Below, piece after piece: positions 43,940 to 51,782 of a stretch of 64,000 nucleotides of DNA (its first letter is position 1; the number at the start of each line of letters is the position of its first letter). This DNA is from Psychromarinibacter sp048262455 (lineage in GTDB: Bacteria > Pseudomonadota > Alphaproteobacteria > Rhodobacterales > Rhodobacteraceae). The translations under genes and the position numbers were made by a program. The notes under the pieces were generated by a model. It was not told the DNA's origin. It ran no database searches and saw only the letters and a list, made by a program, of their open reading frames with translations. The stretch is taken from NCBI GenBank assembly GCA_048262455.1, contig JBLXFD010000011.1, positions 62,001-126,000 on the forward strand, read 5' to 3'.

Positions 43940-46498
43940 TCAGGGCGCGGCGGCTTCCAAATTCTCCGCGGTGTCGCGCCAGACCTCTTCCAGCGTCTCC
44001 AGCATCTGCGGGACGCCGCCGACCTCGCCCTTCTTGCAGGCGGTCTCGATCCGCCCGAGGACCCGCGTCAGCCGCTCGGCGCCGAAGGTGCCGCAGGACC
44101 CGCTGAGCTTGTGTACTTGGCCCTGCAGCCCGGCATGATCGCCGGCGGCGGCGCTGGCCCGGATCTCGCCCATCTGCCTTTCGCCATCGGCGCGGAAGGC
44201 ATCGAACAGCCGCGCGGCCTTTTCCCGCCCGACGACAGAGACGAGTTCGGCGATCTGGGCGTGGTTCAGCAGGTCCGGCTGCGGCGCGGCCCCGGGCGCA
44301 TCGCGCCCGCCCGCGCCCGGTCCGCCAAGCTCCGCCGCCACCCCGGCCAGCACGTCGCGCAGCTTCTGCGCCTGCACCGGCTTGACGAGACAGCCGTCCA
44401 TCCCCGCCCGGGTGAATTCCTCCAGCTCCTTCGGCATGGCGTGGGCCGTGACCGCGTAGATCGGCACCTGCGCTGAGAGCGAGCGGGAAGAGCGGATCAT
44501 CTGCGTCGCCTCGATGCCGTTCATGTTGGGCATGCTGATGTCCATCAGGATCAGGTCGAAGTGCCGCTCGCTGGCCTTGTGGACCCCCTCGAACCCGTTC
44601 GCCGCGGTGGTGACCCGGTGCCCCTCGCGGTGGATCATCGCCTGCAGCAGTTCGCGGTTGATCTCGTTGTCCTCGACCAGAAGGATGTTCAGTTCCGCCC
44701 CCGGCCGGCCCGCGTCCGCTTGCGGGCGGGCCTTCGGCCGGGTGCCCCGGGCCTGCGCCAGCGGCAGCGTCACCTCGACGCGGAAGGTGCTGCCCTTGCG
44801 GGGCGCGCTGTCGCAGGTCAGCGTGCCGCCCATTCCCCGGACCAGCCGCCGAACGATGCCAAGCCCCAGCCCGGTGCCGGTTGCCGTCCGCTCGTAGGGG
44901 GATTCCAGCGTCACGAAATCCTCGAAGATCCGGTCCAGGTTGTCGGCTGCGATGCCGATCCCGGTGTCCTCGACCGAGAAGCGCAGCGCGACGAGGTCGC
45001 CTTTCGGTTCTGCGCGGGTGCGCAGGGTCACCTGGCCGCTGGAGGTGAACTTGATCGCGTTGCTCAGCAGGTTCGTCAGGATCTGCTGCAGCCCCCGCAG
45101 GTCCCCCACCGCGCGCACGTCCGGCCCCTCGTGTTCGGCCAGCAGCGTGTTGTTGCGGGCGCCGGCCAGCGGGCGCAGGCTGTCCAGCAGGGTATCGGCG
45201 AGATCGGTGACGCCGATTTCCTCCGGCACCGCCTCGCGCTCGCCGCTGTCCAGCCGCTCGATGGTCAGCACGTCGTTCACGTGGCCCAGCAGGATCCGGC
45301 TGGAGGTCTCGGCGATGTCGACGTAGCGCTGCTGCGCCTTGTCCAGCGGGCTGTCCTTCATCAGGTCGAGCGAGGACATGATGCCGTTCAGCGGCGTCCG
45401 CATCTCGTGGCTCATCATGGCGAAGAACTTGGACTTCTCGCGCACCGCCTCCAGCGCGTCGTCGCGCGCCTTCTTCAGCTCTGCCTCGTCCTCGCGCTGC
45501 CGGGTGATGTCGCGCATATAGGAGACGAAGTTGGGCCCGTTCTCTCCCGTGGTCTCGGAGATCGAGATCTCGATGGGAAAGACATGCCCGTCCGCGTGCA
45601 GCGCCGCCAGTTCCATCCGCCCGGCATCGACCACGCTGGATTTCCTGCCCGCGATGTACTGGGCGAACTTGGTGGAATGGGCCTCGCGGAATTCCTCGGG
45701 GATCAGGGTGGTGACGATGGGCTTGCCGATGATGTCCTCGCGCCGGTGGCCGAAGACCTGTTCGGCCGAGCCGTTGAAATCGGTGATAAGCCCTTCCTCG
45801 TTTACCACGACGATGGCGTCGAGCGAGGCGCGCAGCGTCGAGTTGAAGCGCCGGTTCGCGGCCTCGATCTCCCGCGTCTTGCGGTTCAGCTCGCGCTTCT
45901 GCGACTGCTGCCATGCCAGGGCGAGGAACAGCGCCAGGAAGGTCACCGGCGCCGCCACCGCGATCAGCATCAGCAGCCGCGAGATTTCGAACCGCTTGGC
46001 ATCGGCGGTCTTCGACGAGATATCGATGCCGCCGACGGCCAGCCCGCGGGTCGCCTGTGCGATCGGCTCCATCATCCGGTCGAGGCCGGGCATGGCCGCG
46101 ACAAGATCCGCGTCGGGACCGTCGATGGTGTCGACGGTCTCGGCAAGGAATTTCAGCAGCGTTTTGTGCAGGTGGTGCAGGTGCGGGGAGGTGTGCACCA
46201 GCGCCGCGTTGTGGCTGTCACGGATCAGTTCGACCCGGCTGTAGAAGATGTCGTAGCCCTTGCGAAGCTCGGGCAGGGCAGCGGCGCCGTCCCTCAGCAC
46301 CTCCTTCGCTGCGCTGCGCATCTTGAGGAAATCCACCTCCAGTTGCGAGAGGTTCCACTGCACGTTGTCGACCGGGGCCGTCTGCAGGTCGCGCACGCGG
46401 TCTGCAAGCTGCCATGACAGGAAGGCCATCAGGCACAGGCCCGCAAGGATGACCGTGATATTCGCGTAGCGCAGGATATTCAGCCGGTGCAGCTTCAT
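43940..46498 (-). CDS. Hybrid sensor histidine kinase with PAS, receiver and Hpt domains
   Basis: This 852-residue inner-membrane kinase has helices at about 13-33 and 173-196. These flank a periplasmic helical sensor of about 140 residues. A PAS domain spans about 215-335, followed by HisKA (H364 in MMSHEMRTPLNG) and an HATPase domain (NLLSNAIKF, DTGIGIAADN, GTGLGLGIVRRL). A receiver at 603-720 has D653 in LMDISMPNMNG. A C-terminal Hpt carries H796 in QVHKLSGSCGTFGA. All phospho-sites are present, so a four-step relay is likely. The ATG at 46498 was chosen because it precedes the first helix, although the ribosome-binding site is weak. Its gene follows the sulfite-oxidase-fold gene by 40 bases. 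Confidence 0.92.
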   Translation of the reverse strand: MKLHRLNILRYANITVILAGLCLMAFLSWQLADRVRDLQTAPVDNVQWNLSQLEVDFLKMRSAAKEVLRDGAAALPELRKGYDIFYSRVELIRDSHNAALVHTSPHLHHLHKTLLKFLAETVDTIDGPDADLVAAMPGLDRMMEPIAQATRGLAVGGIDISSKTADAKRFEISRLLMLIAVAAPVTFLALFLALAWQQSQKRELNRKTREIEAANRRFNSTLRASLDAIVVVNEEGLITDFNGSAEQVFGHRREDIIGKPIVTTLIPEEFREAHSTKFAQYIAGRKSSVVDAGRMELAALHADGHVFPIEISISETTGENGPNFVSYMRDITRQREDEAELKKARDDALEAVREKSKFFAMMSHEMRTPLNGIMSSLDLMKDSPLDKAQQRYVDIAETSSRILLGHVNDVLTIERLDSGEREAVPEEIGVTDLADTLLDSLRPLAGARNNTLLAEHEGPDVRAVGDLRGLQQILTNLLSNAIKFTSSGQVTLRTRAEPKGDLVALRFSVEDTGIGIAADNLDRIFEDFVTLESPYERTATGTGLGLGIVRRLVRGMGGTLTCDSAPRKGSTFRVEVTLPLAQARGTRPKARPQADAGRPGAELNILLVEDNEINRELLQAMIHREGHRVTTAANGFEGVHKASERHFDLILMDISMPNMNGIEATQMIRSSRSLSAQVPIYAVTAHAMPKELEEFTRAGMDGCLVKPVQAQKLRDVLAGVAAELGGPGAGGRDAPGAAPQPDLLNHAQIAELVSVVGREKAARLFDAFRADGERQMGEIRASAAAGDHAGLQGQVHKLSGSCGTFGAERLTRVLGRIETACKKGEVGGVPQMLETLEEVWRDTAENLEAAAP

Positions 46499-46538
46499 CC
46501 GCCCGCGGTCGTCCCTGCCATGGCCGTGCCCGCCGCCA

Positions 46539-47066
46539 TCACTCCACCACGATCCGGTCAAGCTGCCAGATGCTGCGGCTGTAGATCACCTCGGACCTGT
46601 AGGCGGCGTCGCTGTCGTAGGGGTAGACCACCCACAGCGGCCCCTTCTCGCGCCGCGACATGTAGTCGCCGTTGTTCATGTAGGCGATGATCGGGCCGTT
46701 CTCGACGGCGTCGCTGACCGGGATCTCCACCGCGTAGTCGTTGATGGCCACCGCGCTTACGACGCTGCCCTCGCTGCCGATCGCCTCGAGGAAATCCTTC
46801 AGCTGCACGCCGCGGAAGGTCTGGCTGCCCTCGGTCCAGATGGTTTCCGTCTCGAACTCGGTGGCGGGCAGGGACTCCAGCATCCCGATGTCGAACTGCG
46901 CCGTGTCCCCGGCGTTGGTCCTGGCGATCTTGCCGCTGACCGTCAGCACCACGGGGCCTGTGGGGGCCGCAAGGTCGCCTTCACCGGCCACGGCCATGCT
47001 GGCCAGGCCTACGAACATCGCGGTCATCGCGCCCTTGGCGCTGCGAAGCAGGTGGGTTTGGGACAT
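46539..47066 (-). CDS. Secreted sulfite-oxidase-fold protein lacking cysteine
   Basis: This 175-residue protein has a signal peptide to AVAGEG. The remainder resembles the molybdopterin-binding fold of sulfite oxidase-type proteins: TVSGKIARTNAGDTAQFDIG, then TFRGVQLKDFLEAIG, AVAINDYAVEIPVSD and KGPLWVVYPYD. It has no Cys, so the Mo-coordinating residue of true enzymes is missing. It is probably a periplasmic ligand-binding partner and not an enzyme. The kinase gene follows on the same strand, and the response regulator is divergent, which suggests it feeds that sensor. Family is reasonably sure; role is inference. Confidence 0.75.
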   Translation of the reverse strand: MSQTHLLRSAKGAMTAMFVGLASMAVAGEGDLAAPTGPVVLTVSGKIARTNAGDTAQFDIGMLESLPATEFETETIWTEGSQTFRGVQLKDFLEAIGSEGSVVSAVAINDYAVEIPVSDAVENGPIIAYMNNGDYMSRREKGPLWVVYPYDSDAAYRSEVIYSRSIWQLDRIVVE

Positions 47067-47354
47067 CGTCTACCTTCCTTGTAACCTCGGGGCGCGTTTA
47101 TCGCCGGCCCATGATGAATTTACGGGCAACAATCGGGTATTGCACCGGCAATAAGGGATATGGCTTCTATACGAAAGGATAGGCGCGGGGTCGCAGGCGT
47201 ATGGTGAACGCCTTGGAAACTTGCCAGATGGTACTCCGCTGGTTATCGCCACTCCGCATAGGTTCATCCCGCCCCGGCCGGCACCTTTTGATTAACGACA
47301 GTCGAAACGGGCGGGGCGACAAGGTTGGAAACGAACTGCGATAGGCACCGCTTC
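47067..47354. promoter_or_regulatory. Divergent promoter region of the two-component genes
   Basis: This 288-base region separates the kinase-partner gene from the response regulator gene. ATTGC-ACCG-GCAAT (47139-47152) is a small dyad that could be a regulator site. No confident -35/-10 pair and no gene were found. Confidence 0.4.
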
Positions 47355-47975
47355 ATGAGTATCGAAATACTGATCGCCGACGATCACGACCTGGTCCGGG
47401 ACACCATCGCGGCCTTCCTGCAGAGCGAGGAAGGCACCAACGTGCACACCGTCGCCTCGCTGGACGAGGCGCTGGAGCGGATCGACGGGGACGGGCCCTT
47501 CGACCTGGTGCTGCTGGACTTCGACATGCCCGGCATGAACGGGCTGGCGGGGCTGGCAGAGGCGATCAGCCGCAACCAGGAACGCCCGGTGGGGATCATC
47601 TCGGGCACCGCGAAGAAGGCGGTGGCCGAAGAGGCGCTGGCCAGCGGCGCCGCCGGTTTCCTGCCCAAGACCATGTCGGCCAAGTCGCTGCTGAACGCCG
47701 TGCGCTTCATGGTGGCGGGAGAGACCTTCGCGCCGGTCAACTTCATGACCCAGGCCGACGACGCCGCGCCGCACAAGCTGGATGCCATCCTGTCGGACCG
47801 GGAAAAGCAGGTGCTGATCGCGCTGACCAAGGGGCAGTCCAACAAGGAAATCGCCCGCGACCTCGACCTGCAGGAGGTCACGGTCAAGCTGCACGTCAAG
47901 ACGCTCAGCCGCAAGTTGTCGGCGCGCAACCGCACCCATGCGGCGATGATCGCCAAGGACGAGGGTTTCGTCTGA
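47355..47975 (+). CDS. NarL/LuxR-family response regulator
   Basis: This 206-residue regulator has an N-terminal receiver (IEILIADDHDLVRDTIAAFL) with phospho-acceptor D55 in LVLLDFDMPGMNG and the conserved Lys in AAGFLPKTMS. A C-terminal LuxR-type HTH spans about 143-200 (LSDREKQVLIALTKGQSNKE and DLDLQEVTVKLHVKTLSRKL). It is divergent from the hybrid kinase operon and likely receives phosphate from its Hpt. The ATG at 47355 is preceded by a few residues that do not belong to the fold. A classical terminator follows. Target genes are unknown; the adjacent surface-protein locus is a candidate. Confidence 0.93.
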   Translation: MSIEILIADDHDLVRDTIAAFLQSEEGTNVHTVASLDEALERIDGDGPFDLVLLDFDMPGMNGLAGLAEAISRNQERPVGIISGTAKKAVAEEALASGAAGFLPKTMSAKSLLNAVRFMVAGETFAPVNFMTQADDAAPHKLDAILSDREKQVLIALTKGQSNKEIARDLDLQEVTVKLHVKTLSRKLSARNRTHAAMIAKDEGFV

Positions 47976-48001
47976 GGGCAGGGCCCTCGCCGACGTCTTC
48001 A

Positions 48002-48025
48002 GGCCGCCCCTCCGGGCGGCCTTTT
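48002..48025 (+). terminator. Intrinsic terminator after the response regulator gene
   Basis: GGCCGCCC (48002-48009) pairs with GGGCGGCC (48014-48021) across a 4-base loop, followed by TTTTCTTTT. It ends the regulator message. Confidence 0.85.
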
Positions 48026-48441
48026 CTTTTGCCGCCCCGCGCCGGCGCGAAAGACGCGGCCGGCGCCGCGGGCGCATATCTCCGCGTCCGGCGGAATAGC
48101 CGGCGCTGGGCCAAGGGGATTCGCCCCTGCGCCTTTGACCCCCACGCCCCGTGCCGCCGCCGTGCCAGAACCATGGCCGGGCCCGGCGATTCCACCCGCT
48201 GACGGCGCCGGGCCGCGCGCCTCGGGGCGGCGAAGGAAAGCGGCCCTCTGCTTTGGGTGCTGCGCGCCTATGCTTTGGGTCAGGGGCCGGACCAAACGCG
48301 ACCCGCGCTATCCGTCCGAGAGAATATCCTAACAATTACAAACAGTTGTATTAACCGAATGTCGCTTGGCCACTCGGCTTATCGGCAGTTGCGAAATCTT
48401 TAGCGTTGGCCCGGCTTGGCCGGCATCCACAGGAGTTGCAG
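48026..48441. promoter_or_regulatory. GC-rich noncoding gap with an AT-rich promoter-like end
   Basis: The first 300 bases are GC-rich and full of short palindromes such as GCGCCGGCGC, with no coding signal. From about 48325 to 48365 the sequence turns AT-rich (for example CAATTACAAACAGTTGTATT), which fits a promoter for the secreted-protein locus. No operator was identified with confidence. Confidence 0.4.
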
Positions 48442-48954
48442 ATGAAGACCACCTTTTCCCGAAGCCTGGCCGCCGGCGTCCTATGCGCCCTCGCCACGGG
48501 CGCGGCCGCGCCCGCCATGGCCGAGGCGCTGACCGCGCAGTTCGCCTACAGCATCGTCGAGATCGACGAGAACGGCGACGAGCAGCTGGTCGAGCGCCAG
48601 ACCGTGCGCCCCGGCGAGACGATCCACTACGCGCTGGTCCACGAGAACGTCAGCGAGGACGACCTGTCGGGCCTCGTCTTCGCCGGCCCGATCCCCGAGG
48701 GCGTGACCCTGGCGGTCGGCACGCAGACCAGCTCGGCCCCCGCGCTGTTCGAGGTGCAGGCAGAGCTGGAGCCGGAGGTCGAGGGGCTGGAATGGTCCAC
48801 CTGGCCGGCCGAGCGCAGGATCATCGAGGCCGACGGCAGCGAACGGATGGAGCCGCTGCCGGCCGAGGCGGTCGAGGCCGTCCGCTGGACGCTCGACGCG
48901 CCCCTGCCCAGCGGCGCCTCCGCCCTGAACTCCTACCGTGTGGTCGTGAACTAG
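48442..48954 (+). CDS. Small secreted DUF11-like protein
   Basis: This 170-residue protein has a signal peptide ending near PAMAE. The rest resembles a single DUF11/conserved-repeat beta-sandwich domain: VERQTVRPGETIHYALVHEN, then LSGLVFAGPIPEGVTLAVG and a final ALNSYRVVVN strand. The ATG at 48442 has an AGGAG site 6-11 bases upstream. It is the first of four genes encoding envelope proteins, three of them in this orientation. It may be a subunit or accessory of the larger proteins. No enzyme motif is seen. Confidence 0.7.
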   Translation: MKTTFSRSLAAGVLCALATGAAAPAMAEALTAQFAYSIVEIDENGDEQLVERQTVRPGETIHYALVHENVSEDDLSGLVFAGPIPEGVTLAVGTQTSSAPALFEVQAELEPEVEGLEWSTWPAERRIIEADGSERMEPLPAEAVEAVRWTLDAPLPSGASALNSYRVVVN

Positions 48955-49030
48955 ACCCCCACGGTCCGAGCCCGGGAGCGTCCTGCGGTCCCGCAATGTC
49001 CACCACTCTCCCTTCCAGACAGAAACTCAA

Positions 49031-51691
49031 ATGGTGAAACACGTGACACGACATCCACAACTTCTTCTGGGCGCCAGCACGGCGGCCCTGATGGCCTTCG
49101 GGGCATCCGCAGGCTTCGCGGCCAGCCCGCAGGCCGGCTCGGTGATCGGCAACCAGGCGGTCGCCACCTATACCAACAACGCGGGCGACACGATCACCGT
49201 GACCTCGAACAAGGTCGAGACGGTCGTGCAGCAGGTGGCCGGCGTCACCCTGATCTCGGACAACTCCGAGGCCATCGCGCCGGGCGGCAAGGCCTTCCTG
49301 CCGCATATCGTCACCAACGACGGCAACGGGCCGGACCTGTTCAACCTGACCGCGGTGGAGCGTGACACCGGCGCGCTGGACACCACGCTGGTCTTCTACC
49401 CCGACGCCGACATGGACGGCGTGGCCGACAGCGCCACCCCGATCACCGCCACCCCCTCGCTGGCCCCGGGAGAGCAGTACGGCTTCATCATCGAGGCCAC
49501 CGCCGATTCCGCCCAGACCGGCACCGACGACATCGACGTGGTGGCCGCCAGCGCGCTGGACGCCGCGGTGACGGATGCCAACGTCGACACCCTGACCGTG
49601 TCCACCGGCGCGATCATGGAAGTGGTGAAGTCGATGACCGTCGATCCCGCCTCGGGCACCGGCAACAACGCCATCGTCGACAGCGGCGACGTGGTGACGA
49701 TCACCCTGACCTATGCCAGCACCGGCCTGACGGCGGCCTCCAACTACATCGTGCAGGACATCCTGGACGGGCGGCTGGAGTATGTTCCGAACTCCGCCAC
49801 CTGGTCGGATGCCTCTGGCGCCATGGACGAGGCCAACGCCACCAACGCCACCGACAAGACCAACGGCGGCGGCCATGCCATCGCTTGGTCCTACGACAAC
49901 GCCCAGACGGTGCAGTTCGCGCTGAGCGAGGTGGCCTCTGGCCGGTCCGGCAGCGTGACCTTCCGGGCCGTGATCGCCGACGGCGTGCCCGCCGGCGTGG
50001 TGCCGAACATCGCCACCCAGACGGTGGACGGGGTCGCCTTCCCGGACTCCAACACCGCCTCGATCGTGATCGACGAGCAGCTGAGCGTCGAGATCGACGA
50101 CACGAAGATCAACCTCGACGGCACCCGCGACGCCGCCGTCTTCTCGACCACCGACGACGACGGGGCGTTCAACGACATCGTCGAGGACCGCACCGACGTC
50201 TACCAGGGCGCGACGATCCCCTTCGAGTTCGTGATCTCCAACACCTCGAACGCCACCGACAGCTACACGCTGGACGTCAACAACCTCGACTTCCCGGCCG
50301 GCACCACCTTCCGCATGGTGGCCGAGGATGGCGCGACGCCGATCGTCGGCACCGTGGGCCCGCTGGCCTCTGGTGACAGCACCAAGGTGACGCTGCTGGC
50401 GACCCTGCCCACCGACGTCGACCCGGTGCCCACCACCGAATTTACCGCCAACGTCGTGGTGACCTCGGAAAGCGACGGCAACTTCGACAGCACCACCGCC
50501 GAATACTCCGGTGCGGTGCTGGCCTCTGCGGTCGATCTCGAGAACAAGGTTGCCGGGCGCGAAGGCGACGGGGCGAACCCGACCGATCCGTCCAACAACC
50601 CCTGGATCACCAACGCCACCGACCCGGCGCAGCCCACCTCCTTCGTGATGAACGTCGAGAACGGCGGCACCACCTCGGACAGCTTCAACCTGGCGCTGGC
50701 GCAGCCCCTGCCGGACGGCTGGACCCACGAGTTCCGGCTGCTGGACGGCACGGTCGTGTCGAACACCGGGACCATCCCGGCGGGTGCCAACAAGGACTTC
50801 GTCGTGGTGGTGACCCCGGTCGAGGGCCATCCCCCGGGCAATACCCCGGTGGACATCGCCGTCTCCTCGGCCGTCACCGGGCAAAGCGACCGGATCGTCA
50901 ACCAAGTGACCGTGAACAAGGTCGTCGACGTGTCGATCACCGCCGACCAGCAGGTGCAGGCCAGCCCGGGCGGCATCGTCGACATGCAGCACACCGTGAC
51001 CAACCTGTCGAACATCGACATCACGGAAGGCACCCTGACCCAGGCCGGTCTGACCGACTTCTCGGGGGCGATCTTCTGGGACGCCAACTTCAACGGCAAG
51101 GTGGACCCCTCGGAGGTCGTGGTCGGCAACTTCAGCGACTTCGTCGACAACATCGGCCCCGGCCAGAACGGCCTGGCCGCCGGCGAGACCCTGTCGCTGA
51201 TCTACCGCGTGCAGACTCCGTCGACCGCCACCCCCGGCGTCTCGGAGATCGGCGTGCTGACTGTGGGCGACACGTTCAACAGCGGCGTCGACGCCGATAT
51301 CGACACCGCCAACAACGCGGTTGAGGACCGGATCATCATCGTCTCGGGCGACGTGACGCTGACCAAGTTCCAGTACGTCGATCCCCTGTGCAACGGCGCC
51401 GTGGGCACGTTCAGCAAGGATCGCCAGGACGTCGAGCCGGGCCAGTGCATCCGCTACATGATCGAGGCGGAGAACACCGGCAGCACCAATGCGGGCAACG
51501 TGCGCATCCGTGACGTCGCCCCGGCCTACACCACGATCCACAGCTGCTCCGGCAACTGCAACTACTCGGTGTTCCCGGCAGAGCCCTCCAGCTCGGTCAC
51601 GATCACCGGCACTACGGCCGAAAGCTTCCACAACACGGTTCTGCCCGGCGGCTTCGCCCGGCTGGAGTTCACCGTGAAGGTCGACGACTAG
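49031..51691 (+). CDS. Secreted DUF11 repeat surface protein (886 residues)
   Basis: This 886-residue protein has a signal peptide cleaved near FAASPQAG. The body consists of repeated beta-sandwich units of about 110-140 residues. Each has a strand such as VVTITLTYASTGLTAASNYI, followed by a turn like LDGRLEYVPNSATW. Acidic Asp/Asn/Gly runs (DDDGAFNDIVED, DANFNGKVDPSE) may bind calcium. Only the last unit has Cys (DPLCNGAV, GQCIRYMIEAENTGS, HSCSGNCNYS). It ends in GFARLEFTVKVDD. No sortase or C-terminal anchor is present. DUF11 proteins are structural surface proteins, and the role here is unknown. Confidence 0.8.
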   Translation: MVKHVTRHPQLLLGASTAALMAFGASAGFAASPQAGSVIGNQAVATYTNNAGDTITVTSNKVETVVQQVAGVTLISDNSEAIAPGGKAFLPHIVTNDGNGPDLFNLTAVERDTGALDTTLVFYPDADMDGVADSATPITATPSLAPGEQYGFIIEATADSAQTGTDDIDVVAASALDAAVTDANVDTLTVSTGAIMEVVKSMTVDPASGTGNNAIVDSGDVVTITLTYASTGLTAASNYIVQDILDGRLEYVPNSATWSDASGAMDEANATNATDKTNGGGHAIAWSYDNAQTVQFALSEVASGRSGSVTFRAVIADGVPAGVVPNIATQTVDGVAFPDSNTASIVIDEQLSVEIDDTKINLDGTRDAAVFSTTDDDGAFNDIVEDRTDVYQGATIPFEFVISNTSNATDSYTLDVNNLDFPAGTTFRMVAEDGATPIVGTVGPLASGDSTKVTLLATLPTDVDPVPTTEFTANVVVTSESDGNFDSTTAEYSGAVLASAVDLENKVAGREGDGANPTDPSNNPWITNATDPAQPTSFVMNVENGGTTSDSFNLALAQPLPDGWTHEFRLLDGTVVSNTGTIPAGANKDFVVVVTPVEGHPPGNTPVDIAVSSAVTGQSDRIVNQVTVNKVVDVSITADQQVQASPGGIVDMQHTVTNLSNIDITEGTLTQAGLTDFSGAIFWDANFNGKVDPSEVVVGNFSDFVDNIGPGQNGLAAGETLSLIYRVQTPSTATPGVSEIGVLTVGDTFNSGVDADIDTANNAVEDRIIIVSGDVTLTKFQYVDPLCNGAVGTFSKDRQDVEPGQCIRYMIEAENTGSTNAGNVRIRDVAPAYTTIHSCSGNCNYSVFPAEPSSSVTITGTTAESFHNTVLPGGFARLEFTVKVDD

Positions 51692-51699
51692 GCCCATCC

Positions 51700-51744
51700 G
51701 GCCCGCCCGGGCCCTCTCTCTCACTCTCTCTGCCCGGGCGGGCC
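51700..51744 (+). promoter_or_regulatory. 13-bp perfect hairpin with CT-rich loop between DUF11 genes
   Basis: GGCCCGCCCGGGC (51700-51712) pairs perfectly with GCCCGGGCGGGCC (51732-51744); the 19-base loop is almost only C and T. It may reduce transcription into the following gene. Confidence 0.6.
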
Positions 51745-51782
51745 ACCCTGAACCCCCACATGTCAGAACAGGTACCGGTGTC

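Noticed and set aside
46539..47066. MsrP-like methionine sulfoxide reductase
   Set aside because: The protein is much too short, has no Tat signal and no Cys to bind molybdenum.
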